Assembly (NCBI GenBank): GCA_017405865.1
Contig: JAFQZN010000040.1
Span: forward strand, 1 to 64,000
DNA from: Oscillospiraceae bacterium
Lineage (GTDB): Bacteria > Bacillota > Clostridia > Oscillospirales > Oscillospiraceae
DNA length: 64,000 nucleotides
Direction of reading: 5' to 3'
Positions 1-6,397 of the stretch are shown piece by piece. The notes beneath the pieces were generated by a model that searched no databases, was not told the origin of the DNA, and saw nothing but the letters and a program-made list of their open reading frames with translations. Position 1 is the first letter of the stretch. Each line of letters opens with the position of its first letter. The translations under genes were made by a program, and so were the position numbers.

Positions 1-2
1 TG

Positions 3-908
3 GACGGCGCGATCCTGGTTATCGCTGCGACCGACGGCCCCATGGCTCAGACCAAGGAGCATCTGCTTCTCGCCCGTCAGGTTAACGTACCTTCCGTCCT
101 TGTCTTCCTGAACAAGGTTGACCAGGTCGACGACGAAGAGCTGCTTGAGCTCGTCGAGATGGAAGTCCGCGAGACTCTGGACTTCTACGGCTTCCCCGGA
201 GACGACACCCCCATCATCCGCGGCAGTGCGCTGAACGCTCTGATCTCCGAGTCCAACGATCCGAACGCTCCCGAGTATGCCTGCATCAAGGAACTCATGG
301 ACGCTGTCGACACCTGGATCCCGACTCCCGACCGCAAGGCTGACATGCCCTTCCTGATGCCCGTTGAGGACGTCTTCACCATCTCCGGCCGCGGTACCGT
401 CGCCACCGGTCGTGTTGAGCGTGGTCAGATCCGCAAGAACGAGCCCGTTGAGATCGTTGGTCTGATGGACGAGGCGAAGTCCACCGTCGTCACCGACATC
501 GAAATGTTCCACAAGCTGCTCGACTACGCAGAAGCAGGCGACAACATCGGCGCTCTGCTCCGCGGCATCGACAAGAAGAGCATCGAGCGTGGCCAGGTTC
601 TGGCGAAGCCCGGCTCTATCCATCCGCACACCAAGTTCAAGGGCCAGGTTTACGTCCTGTCCAAGGAAGAAGGCGGCCGTCACACCCCGTTCTTCAACAA
701 CTATCGTCCGCAGTTCTATTTCCGTACCACTGACGTTACCGGCATCATCAGCCTTCCCGAAGGCGTTGAGATGTGCATGCCCGGCGACAACATCGACATG
801 GACGTCGAGCTGATCACCCCGATCGCTATCGAGAAGGGCCTCCGCTTTGCTATCCGTGAAGGCGGCCGTACCGTCGGCTCCGGTGTTGTTATCGACATCA
901 ACGAGTAA
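3..908 (+). CDS. tuf: Elongation factor Tu, 3' part (5' end outside window)
   Basis: EF-Tu delivers aminoacyl-tRNA to the ribosome as a GTP ternary complex. The reading frame is already open at base 3, so about 301 C-terminal residues are present and roughly the first 95-100 are missing. Visible are the end of the G domain with the NKVD guanine-recognition motif (encoded near base 111), the SAL nucleotide motif (encoded near base 229), and beta-barrel domains 2 and 3, including the [13 protein letters not shown] segment and the [24 protein letters not shown] segment of domain 3 (shown here only as landmarks). The ending ...VVIDINE is typical. The gene is followed 13 nt later by a strong hairpin terminator. 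Codon use is strongly biased, as expected for a highly expressed gene. The identification is certain; only the start is unseen. Confidence 0.98.
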   Translation, partial: DGAILVIAATDGPMAQTKEHLLLARQVNVPSVLVFLNKVDQVDDEELLELVEMEVRETLDFYGFPGDDTPIIRGSALNALISESNDPNAPEYACIKELMDAVDTWIPTPDRKADMPFLMPVEDVFTISGRGTVATGRVERGQIRKNEPVEIVGLMDEAKSTVVTDIEMFHKLLDYAEAGDNIGALLRGIDKKSIERGQVLAKPGSIHPHTKFKGQVYVLSKEEGGRHTPFFNNYRPQFYFRTTDVTGIISLPEGVEMCMPGDNIDMDVELITPIAIEKGLRFAIREGGRTVGSGVVIDINE

Positions 909-921
909 TATCCAATAAACG

Positions 922-951
922 AAAAGCAGGATGCTTCGGCATCCTGCTTTT
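922..951. terminator. tuf terminator, first copy
   Basis: A perfect 12-bp-plus hairpin with a TTCG-type loop, preceded by four A and followed by four T, begins 13 nt after the tuf stop. The identical 30 bases recur at 1264-1293, so the terminator is present twice with a 312-bp element between the copies. Because both sides have A/T runs it can act on either strand. Confidence 0.9.
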
Positions 952-1263
952 CAGCGTGTCGAAAAACCTTTTTTCGACACGCTGACGGGCTGTCAAAAAG
1001 TTCGGAAGACAAGCAACTTGCACTCGTAGGCGTATATAGATACGGTAGAGTGCAAGTTGCGCAGTAAGTCGAAATATTCAATAAATTCTACCTCTTCCTA
1101 AACCTATAGGGACAGATTCACCCGCAGGGGGTACGCCGCATCCGTTAGGCAGCAAAGCTGCCAACGGCTGCGCAGCCACGTCTGACTGCGTCAGGCTCGC
1201 AATGACAGGCGCGGCAGAAGATTATACTCTATTTCGACGGTTGCGGACTTTTTTGACAGTCTG
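952..1263. repeat. Terminator-nested repeat element, copy 1
   Basis: This 312-bp block lies between two identical copies of the tuf terminator. It starts with a self-complementary piece (CAGCGTGTCG at 952 pairing with CGACACGCTG at 975-984) and ends in TTTTTTGACAGTCTG. Near-terminal inverted repeats are visible: GGCTGTCAAAAAGTTCGG at 988-1005 against GACTTTTTTGACAGTC near 1247-1262. Inside is a 13-bp hairpin (1013-1025 with 1048-1060) and a copy of the short GTCATTGCGAG palindromic family (about 1111-1208, minus orientation). A second copy with the same boundaries lies after ftsH (28748-29003). No protein is encoded. It behaves like a small non-autonomous mobile element, but no transposase is linked here. 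Confidence 0.75.
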
Positions 1264-1293
1264 AAAAGCAGGATGCTTCGGCATCCTGCTTTT
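1264..1293. terminator. Second copy of the tuf terminator, also ending the M23 gene
   Basis: Base-for-base duplicate of 922-951. It overlaps the stop codon of the convergent M23 peptidase gene (1293-1295), so on the minus strand it terminates the dus-sigma-anti-sigma-M23 transcript. Originally one bidirectional terminator probably served both convergent operons before the element split and duplicated it. Confidence 0.85.
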
Positions 1294-2270
1294 TACTCTA
1301 TATCAAGATCCTTGTATGGGTAGATGCGCTCCCAAACACCCGTTTCAGCATTGCGCCGGACGGAGCTGCGGTGCGCGGAAAGCAGCCGGACGATCGGATA
1401 GACGTCGATCCAGATCTCCGAATCGCATTCCTTTTGACTTTCGTCGAAAATTAGCTGCATGCCGAAATGCAGATGCACCGTTTCGATATTATCCACGTTT
1501 TCTCTTGTCGAATAACCCGTGCGCCCCATGAAGCCGATCACGTCGCCTGCCTGCACGTGCTGTCCTACGGTCAGTCCGTCCGCATACGGATTGTCCTTGC
1601 GCAGATGCGCGTAGTAGTAATAGCGCAGACTGTCGTCCGAACGGATGCCGATGCGCCAGCCACCGTACTGATTCCAGCCGAGCGCCTCCACCGTCCCGCT
1701 TTCCACTGCGATAATCGGCGTGCCGAGCGCGCCCATCAGATCGTTCCCCAGATGCGGACGTGCAAACCCGTAGCTGCGACGCTTGCCGAAGTCTGCGCAG
1801 TGGCTGTAGCGATAGCCGGCTGCGATCGGGGAGAACGCCTTGAGTCCGTAGCTTGCAACCCATTCTTTCTCGCCTGTGTCCGGATTCTCTTTTTCAATGG
1901 CGCAGTTTCCGACCAGACCGCCCAGCACGGCGCCGTAGGCACGTCGGTAGTAGGCAAAGTATTTGTATTGCCCGCCCAAAAGCTCCTCCGGGGATTGGTT
2001 CTGATTCAATTCATGCGCCGCGTTTCTCACTGCCTGCACGCTGATCCGGTTGCCGCCCGACCGCACGGCGGCGAGGGCAAGCACGTCGATCCAGTTGAGC
2101 GCCTTTTCATTTCCCTGCGAGGCAATATCGACCTCCAACGCCGCCTGCAGCGCCTCGTACGGTACGTTAAAGTCGACCCAATGCAGCACCTCGTCCTCCG
2201 CATGCGCGGAAGGACACAGCAGCGAAACGGTTAGCAGGCATAAAATGATCCTCTTTTTCACAAATGCCAC
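1293..2270 (-). CDS. Secreted M23 (LytM-type) zinc metallopeptidase
   Basis: 325 residues with a classic signal peptide (K-K-R, hydrophobic stretch, AHA-E cleavage site near residue 24). The C-terminal half is an M23 domain: HLGND supplies the first zinc ligands (His and Asp), and HLHFG supplies the HxH signature, with YYYAHL between them. These enzymes cut peptide cross-links of peptidoglycan or act in sporulation and wall remodelling. The N-terminal half (residues about 30-140) contains an ExxxQ-like helical region that I do not recognise. It is the last gene of the dus-sigma-anti-sigma operon, 33 nt after the anti-sigma gene, which suggests it is under the same envelope-stress control. The substrate is not deducible. 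Confidence 0.88.
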   Translation of the reverse strand: MAFVKKRIILCLLTVSLLCPSAHAEDEVLHWVDFNVPYEALQAALEVDIASQGNEKALNWIDVLALAAVRSGGNRISVQAVRNAAHELNQNQSPEELLGGQYKYFAYYRRAYGAVLGGLVGNCAIEKENPDTGEKEWVASYGLKAFSPIAAGYRYSHCADFGKRRSYGFARPHLGNDLMGALGTPIIAVESGTVEALGWNQYGGWRIGIRSDDSLRYYYYAHLRKDNPYADGLTVGQHVQAGDVIGFMGRTGYSTRENVDNIETVHLHFGMQLIFDESQKECDSEIWIDVYPIVRLLSAHRSSVRRNAETGVWERIYPYKDLDIE

Positions 2271-2303
2271 CTCAAACGGTAGTCTGCGAAAAAGAGGATC
2301 GTT

Positions 2304-3215
2304 TTATTCGGAAATATCGACCAATACGACGCTGCAGGCGTTCGGCGTCGTGATCGCGGCGGGGTAGTAGATCGCGTTTTCATAAACGCCGACGCATTCG
2401 TCAATGGCTGCGATCATGGTCTCATAAGGGACCGTATAGACCGTGATGCCGAAGCCGTCAGCAGGGGAGATCCGGTCGAAGTCACGCAGCAGAGGGATCG
2501 CTGCTTGGAAGCGTTCGTAGAGCGAAGGCACGACGTTAGCGCTGAAAGGAGCATATTCGTTCAGCTCCTCCGGCGTAAAGGCGGAGAGCGCCTGCATGCC
2601 GTCCGCATTCCAGACAATCAGCATCGGACTTGTCTGCACGTAGCGCCCGGCGAACCGAGGCAAAGGCTCAGTCGGCGGCAGCGCGCCTGCGTTGAGACCG
2701 GAAGATTCATCTAAACCCGAACCGTATTGCAATGAGCCTGTTTCAGAAACGACGGCAGCTTCGGGCGCATACATTTTCATAGCGTCAGAAGATAGCGCAC
2801 CTTCGGCAGCTTCCGCCGGATTGACAGCAGTGAGCGAGGTGTATTCCGGCGCATTTTCCGCCATAGCGGCGTCCTTGGAGCCAGCGCCTCCCAAAAACGG
2901 CAGATTCGTTAAAACGACAAGGGCGAGCAGCGCGGCGGCGGCAAGACCGGAGGCGGCAATGGGGATCCAGCGCTTGCCGCGGTGGGAAGCAGTCTGCTTT
3001 TCCTTGGGAACCTCACGCATGATGCGCTCGGTCAGATCGGCAGGCGGCGCCACGATACTCTCCTTGAGCAGCGCTTCGTTTCGCTCCATTTCCGAAAGGA
3101 GGGCGCGGCAGCTTTCGCAGGTTTTCAGATGCTCCTGCAGACGGCGCTCTTCGATTTCGCTGTTTTCGCCGTCGAGATGTCCGCTGATCAGCGGCAGGTA
3201 TTCTTCACACTTCAA
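2304..3215 (-). CDS. Transmembrane zinc-finger anti-sigma factor (RsiW-like)
   Basis: A membrane anti-sigma factor that should hold the adjacent ECF sigma factor inactive. The N-terminal cytoplasmic domain carries the zf-HC2 signature H-x3-C-x2-C (HLKTCESC) following a CEEYLPLISGHLDGE helix. A single membrane span follows at about residues 85-110, and then an extracytoplasmic domain of about 190 residues. I chose the TTG at 3213-3215 as start because AAGGAGG lies 8 nt upstream; an in-frame ATG 45 nt further upstream (3260) has no such site and would overlap the sigma gene by 56 nt. With the TTG the overlap with the sigma stop is 11 nt, typical of translational coupling. The sensor domain is rich in Ala/Glu and has no domain I recognise, so the signal is unknown. 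Confidence 0.82.
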   Translation of the reverse strand: MKCEEYLPLISGHLDGENSEIEERRLQEHLKTCESCRALLSEMERNEALLKESIVAPPADLTERIMREVPKEKQTASHRGKRWIPIAASGLAAAALLALVVLTNLPFLGGAGSKDAAMAENAPEYTSLTAVNPAEAAEGALSSDAMKMYAPEAAVVSETGSLQYGSGLDESSGLNAGALPPTEPLPRFAGRYVQTSPMLIVWNADGMQALSAFTPEELNEYAPFSANVVPSLYERFQAAIPLLRDFDRISPADGFGITVYTVPYETMIAAIDECVGVYENAIYYPAAITTPNACSVVLVDISE

Positions 3216-3831
3216 CTCCGCAGCCTCCTTTCTGTGTTTTAGACGCGCAAAGCGCGGCATCGTTCCCGCTTTCCGTGAGAATTTTTCGCAGCGCGTTGCG
3301 GCTGCGGGCGAGCCTTGACTTGACCGTACCTTCCTTGATGCCTAAGATGTCCGCAATCTCCGCGTAGCTCAAATCATTGATCGCGCGCAGGGTCAGAATC
3401 TGCCGATGCTGCTCGTCGAGCGATTGGATCGCTCTTGCCAGACGCTCGTTTTCGTCCTTTGTAATGGCGGCTTCCTCCGGCAAGGGGGAAGGGTCGGGGA
3501 GGTCGATCGCCTTTTCCTCGCCGTCGGCGTCCTCTGCCGTCAGAGATAGCTGCGGTCGCCGCTTCACGCTGCGGATATGATCGAGGCAGGTGTTGGAGGC
3601 GAGGCGGTAGAGCCATGTGGAGAAGGCGGCTTCAAAGTGGAAGCTCGCAAGGCTTTTCCATACCTTCAAAAATGTTTCCTGCGACAGGTCGGCTGCGTCC
3701 TCCGGATTGCCCGTCATGCGCAGGCAGAGATTGTAGATCGGCGTCTGATAGGCCAGAACGAGCTGTTCGAAGGCGTCAGCGTCGCCCTTGACGGCGCGTT
3801 TGATCACTTTTATCTCGTCTATGTCGATCAC
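3205..3831 (-). CDS. ECF-type RNA polymerase sigma factor (SigW/RpoE-like)
   Basis: 208 residues with the two ECF regions. Region 2 runs from DAFEQLVLAYQTPIYNLCLR to the ETFLKVWKSL helix that binds core polymerase and the -10 element. Region 4 has the helix-turn-helix LSYAEIADILGIKEGTVKSRLARSR that reads the -35 element. The linker is acidic. The GTG start (3829-3831) overlaps the dus stop in a GTGA arrangement. The anti-sigma gene overlaps its 3' end, so the pair is translated in fixed ratio. Probable role: response to cell-envelope stress. The C-terminus has an unusual Cys/Gly-rich tail (KGGCGVEV), partly because it encodes the anti-sigma ribosome-binding site. Confidence 0.9.
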   Translation of the reverse strand: MIDIDEIKVIKRAVKGDADAFEQLVLAYQTPIYNLCLRMTGNPEDAADLSQETFLKVWKSLASFHFEAAFSTWLYRLASNTCLDHIRSVKRRPQLSLTAEDADGEEKAIDLPDPSPLPEEAAITKDENERLARAIQSLDEQHRQILTLRAINDLSYAEIADILGIKEGTVKSRLARSRNALRKILTESGNDAALCASKTQKGGCGVEV

Positions 3832-4793
3832 CTCAGATCCCGAATGATCGCTTTTGCGACCTTGTGGACTTCCTCGGGCGTGGAAAGCCGGGAAATCTGT
3901 TCTTTATAGTACGCGCTGTGCGCAACGCCTCGCAGATACCATGACAAGTGCTTTCTTGCTTCTAAACATGCGATGTGCTCGCCCTTGTCCTCGCAGGCAA
4001 GGGAAAAATGCTCCAGCGCCGTCTGCATGCGCTCGGCAAGGCAGGGAAGCTGCGGGATCTCGCGCCCCTCCAGCGCGGCGTTCAGCCGCTCGAAGATCCA
4101 CGGATCGCCGAAGGCGGCTCTGCCGACCGCGAAGAGGGAAGCGCCGCTGCGCATTTTGCAGCGCAGAATGTCCTCGGGCGTGAAAATATCGCCGTTTGCG
4201 ACGATCGGGACGCAGACCGCCTCTGTGACCTTGCGGATCGTGTCCCAGTCGGCGACGCCGGAGTAGAGCATGGTCTTCGTGCGCCCGTGCACGGTGATCG
4301 CGTCTGCGCCGTTTGCTTCCAGCTCCTTCGCAAAGGGGACAATGTTGATGCTGCCCTTGTCCCAGCCGAGGCGGGTCTTGACCGTCACCGGCACGGACAC
4401 CGCATCCTTGACTGCCCTGACGATCCGTCCCGCCAGCGCGGGGTCTTTCATTATCGCGCTGCCGTCGCCGTTGTTTGCAATCTTCGGCATCGGGCAGCCC
4501 ATGTTGATGTCGATAAAGTCGCAGTCGCTGTATTCCAGCGCGAGCTTTGCAGCTTCCGCCATGATAGAAGGGTCATTTCCGAAGATCTGTGCCCCGCAGA
4601 GCGAGCCCTCGTTCTTTCGCAGCAGCGTCCTGCTCTTTCTGTCCTGATATACCAGCGCGCGCGAGGAGACCATCTCCGTCACCGTGACCGCCGCGCCGTG
4701 CTGCGCACAGATCGAACGGTAGGCGTAGTCCGTCACCCCTGCCATCGGCGCGAGGAACACAGAGCCGCTCAACTCACGCCCCAAGAATTGCAT
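3828..4793 (-). CDS. dus: tRNA-dihydrouridine synthase (DusB family)
   Basis: 321-residue FMN-dependent TIM-barrel enzyme that reduces uridine to dihydrouridine in tRNA D-loops. Signature pieces: N-terminal FLAPMAGVTDYAYR, the DINMGCPMPKI loop with the catalytic Cys, KTRLGWD, TVHGRT, and NGDI plus AVGRAAFGDPW for FMN phosphate binding. Length fits DusB. It is the first gene of the operon with the ECF sigma factor; coupling dus with unrelated genes is common in Firmicutes. The start ATG has GAGGTG 7-12 nt upstream. Confidence 0.95.
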   Translation of the reverse strand: MQFLGRELSGSVFLAPMAGVTDYAYRSICAQHGAAVTVTEMVSSRALVYQDRKSRTLLRKNEGSLCGAQIFGNDPSIMAEAAKLALEYSDCDFIDINMGCPMPKIANNGDGSAIMKDPALAGRIVRAVKDAVSVPVTVKTRLGWDKGSINIVPFAKELEANGADAITVHGRTKTMLYSGVADWDTIRKVTEAVCVPIVANGDIFTPEDILRCKMRSGASLFAVGRAAFGDPWIFERLNAALEGREIPQLPCLAERMQTALEHFSLACEDKGEHIACLEARKHLSWYLRGVAHSAYYKEQISRLSTPEEVHKVAKAIIRDLR

Positions 4794-4812
4794 CGCATAT
4801 CACCTCATATTA

Positions 4813-4841
4813 AGTATAGCACAAAGATCGTCAAAAGACAA
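4813..4841 (-). promoter_or_regulatory. Probable promoter of the dus-sigma operon
   Basis: On the minus strand TTGTCT (4836-4841) and TATACT (4813-4818) are separated by 17 nt. The start point would fall about 13-15 nt before the ATG, leaving a very short leader that just includes the ribosome-binding site. An alternative TTGACG/TAATAT pair is also present, so the exact start is uncertain. Confidence 0.5.
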
Positions 4842-4875
4842 GAATGGCGAAATCCTCCGCAGCGTTTCCTTGCAT

Positions 4876-5297
4876 CGTCATTGCGAGGTCGCGCAGCGAC
4901 CGTGGCAATCTGTGCCTTTCGATGCGGGACTCTTTACCGTGATATGGTGCACGTGCCATACCTGTCACGCACAGATTCCCTGCCTGACACTGTCAGGCGG
5001 GAATGACAGGATGGGAAAGTGCTTCGTCTCTGTCATTGCCCGTTCATCGGGCAATCTGTTCCTGCCGTCCCGGGACACCTTAACGAAATCTGCGCCGCAC
5101 CATCGTCCGTGTCATTGCGGGGAACCGTTAGGCGACATGGCAATCTGTGCGTCCCAATGCGGGACGCTTCCTCGTGACATAAAAAACTTACCGTTTTGTA
5201 CCTTCCAATAAGGAACGGTGATTCAAATAACGGCACAAGTGCCAAATTTGCGACGGACAGATTGCCACGCCGCATTTTTGCGGCTCGCAATGACAGG
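4876..5297. repeat. Cluster of five short palindromic repeats (GTCATTGCGAG family)
   Basis: This gene-free stretch contains five units with ends resembling GTCATTGCGAG and GGCAATCTGT, enclosing different stem-loops: 4876-4914 (plus), 4970-5009 (minus), 5031-5059 (plus), 5110-5149 (plus) and 5257-5297 (minus). Units 1 and 4 share a further about 25 bp on their right (GATGCGGGACTCTTTACCGTGAT against AATGCGGGACGCTTCCTCGTGAC in approximate form), which indicates local duplication. Ends are conserved while inner stems vary. I see no coding capacity; small ORFs here have no ribosome-binding sites. Together with the next block it fills almost the entire 1040-bp gap between dus and the arsR-type gene. 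Confidence 0.75.
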
Positions 5298-5421
5298 AAC
5301 GGAGGTCTTTTCATAAAAAGATGCGGTTCCAATTTCGGACGTTCTCTGTTTATTGCGACGGCATGTGGGCATGCTGCGCTACGCGGATTCGTTTATCGGT
5401 GAAGCGTCCCGCGTCGAAAGG

Positions 5422-5574
5422 CACAGATTGCACCCGCAAGGGGTACGCCGCATCCGTAAGGCGGCAAGCCGCCAACGGCTGCGCAGCCACGGTTTGCTCC
5501 GCAAACCTTGCAATGACCGGTGCAGCGGAAGATGATACTCTTTTTCTTCGATTACGGACATTATTGACAGTCTG
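5422..5574. repeat. Composite palindromic repeat plus right end of the terminator-nested element
   Basis: 5422-5518 is a long minus-oriented unit of the GTCATTGCGAG family with three inner stem-loops, closely matching the one inside the tuf element (1111-1208): CACCCGCA(A/G)GGGGTACGCCGCATCCGT is shared. It continues into GATGATACTC...TTGACAGTCTG (5530-5574), which is the right end of the elements found after tuf and ftsH, and is again followed directly by a terminator-like hairpin. The left end of this third copy is missing or too decayed to recognise. Confidence 0.65.
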
Positions 5575-5577
5575 AAC

Positions 5578-5609
5578 CCGCAGGATCGGACTTCCGACCC
5601 TGCGGTTTT
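5578..5609 (+). terminator. Hairpin with T-run after the third repeat copy
   Basis: CCGCAGGATCGG (5578-5589) pairs with CCGACCCTGCGG (5594-5605) with one mismatch, followed by TTTT. It directly abuts the GACAGTCTG end of a repeat element, as at tuf and ftsH. No gene reads into it from the left, so it may be the remnant terminator of a lost gene. Confidence 0.55.
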
Positions 5610-5711
5610 CGCACTCCTGCAATAATGGAAAATAAGAATCTTGCGTAGTCGTAAGAAAAGTCGAAAACTTGAACAATGGAGCAAGTATTCAATAAATTTT
5701 TGCAAAACTAC

Positions 5712-5740
5712 TTGACAAACAGCAGTGAAGCGTGTATTAT
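5712..5740 (+). promoter_or_regulatory. Promoter of the metal-resistance operon
   Basis: TTGACA (5712-5717) and TATTAT (5735-5740) with exactly 17 nt between them, a near-consensus housekeeping promoter. The presumed repressor site begins 5 nt after the -10 box, so the start point lies inside the operator. Confidence 0.85.
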
Positions 5741-5744
5741 TATC

Positions 5745-5768
5745 ATAGTTGAATAATTGTTCAACTAT
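5745..5768. promoter_or_regulatory. ArsR/SmtB-type operator
   Basis: A perfect palindrome: ATAGTTGAA (5745-5753), 6-nt spacer, TTCAACTAT (5760-5768). This is the TTGAA-N-TTCAA layout recognised by metal-sensing ArsR/SmtB repressors such as CadC and CzrA. It covers the expected transcription start of the operon encoding the regulator itself, implying metal-relieved autorepression. Confidence 0.85.
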
Positions 5769-5834
5769 TCAAGCAGCAATGAAAGTAAGATCAGTGAGCG
5801 AATAACGGTAAGAAGGGGAGGCGCAGGATAGAGA

Positions 5835-6173
5835 ATGAAACGGAAAAGCAATTTGACGTCTGCGGAGCAAATCGAAGTGTTCGGCGCGCCGGATGAGGAC
5901 GCGCTGTTCGACATGGCGGAGCTGTTCAAGGTCTTCGCCGATTCCACGCGCATCCGCATTTTGTACGCGATGTTTGAGACGGAGCTGAACGTCTCGCAGA
6001 TCTGTGACAAGGTGGAAATGACCATTTCCGCCGTGTCCCATCAGCTGCGGCTTCTGAAGCAGGCAAAGCTGGTGCGGTGCCGCAGGGAGGGCAGAAAAGC
6101 ATATTATATGCTGGCGGATGATCACGTGAAGACGATCATCGGCATGGCGAAGGAACATATCGAGGAGGAATAA
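5835..6173 (+). CDS. ArsR/SmtB-family metal-sensing repressor
   Basis: 112 residues with a winged helix: SQICDKVEMTISAVSHQLRLLKQAKLVRCRREGRKAYYML is the typical family stretch, in which SAVSHQLRLL is the recognition helix. The C-terminal helix contains DDHVKTIIGMAKEHIEEE, whose D-x-H and H-x2-E residues match the alpha-5 zinc site of CzrA/SmtB sensors rather than the Cys sites of ArsR or CadC (inference from residue type). It is the first gene of a three-gene operon with a heavy-metal-associated protein and a P1B-ATPase, and a perfect palindrome over the promoter is its likely target. Expected function: repression of the exporter until Zn(II), Cd(II) or Co(II) binds. Confidence 0.92.
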   Translation: MKRKSNLTSAEQIEVFGAPDEDALFDMAELFKVFADSTRIRILYAMFETELNVSQICDKVEMTISAVSHQLRLLKQAKLVRCRREGRKAYYMLADDHVKTIIGMAKEHIEEE

Positions 6174-6175
6174 CA

Positions 6176-6397
6176 ATGAAAAAGACGTACCGCTTGAGAG
6201 ATTTAGACTGCGCAAACTGCGCGGCAAAGATGGAAAACGCGATCAACAAGCTGCCGGAGGTGGAGAGCGCGACGGTCAGCTTTCTCATGCAGAAAATGAC
6301 AGTCAATTATGCCGAAGGTGCGGACGAGGCGGCAGCGCTCGCGGCGATCAAGAAGCTGATACGCAAGGTCGAGCCGGACTGCGAGGTCCTTGCATGA
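6176..6397 (+). CDS. Small heavy-metal-associated (HMA) domain protein
   Basis: 73 residues forming one ferredoxin-like HMA domain with the CxxC metal site in the DCANCAAK context at residues 11-18. In many CadA-type pumps this domain is fused to the N-terminus of the ATPase; here it is a separate gene whose stop overlaps the ATPase start by 4 nt (ATGA). It probably delivers metal to the pump or acts as its regulatory domain. It begins 3 nt after the regulator stop with GAGGAG in front. Confidence 0.9.
   Translation: MKKTYRLRDLDCANCAAKMENAINKLPEVESATVSFLMQKMTVNYAEGADEAAALAAIKKLIRKVEPDCEVLA

Noticed and set aside
5033..5705. Several 60-110 codon frames on both strands between dus and the arsR-type gene
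   Set aside because: They run across inverted repeats, lack ribosome-binding sites and have no resemblance to proteins.
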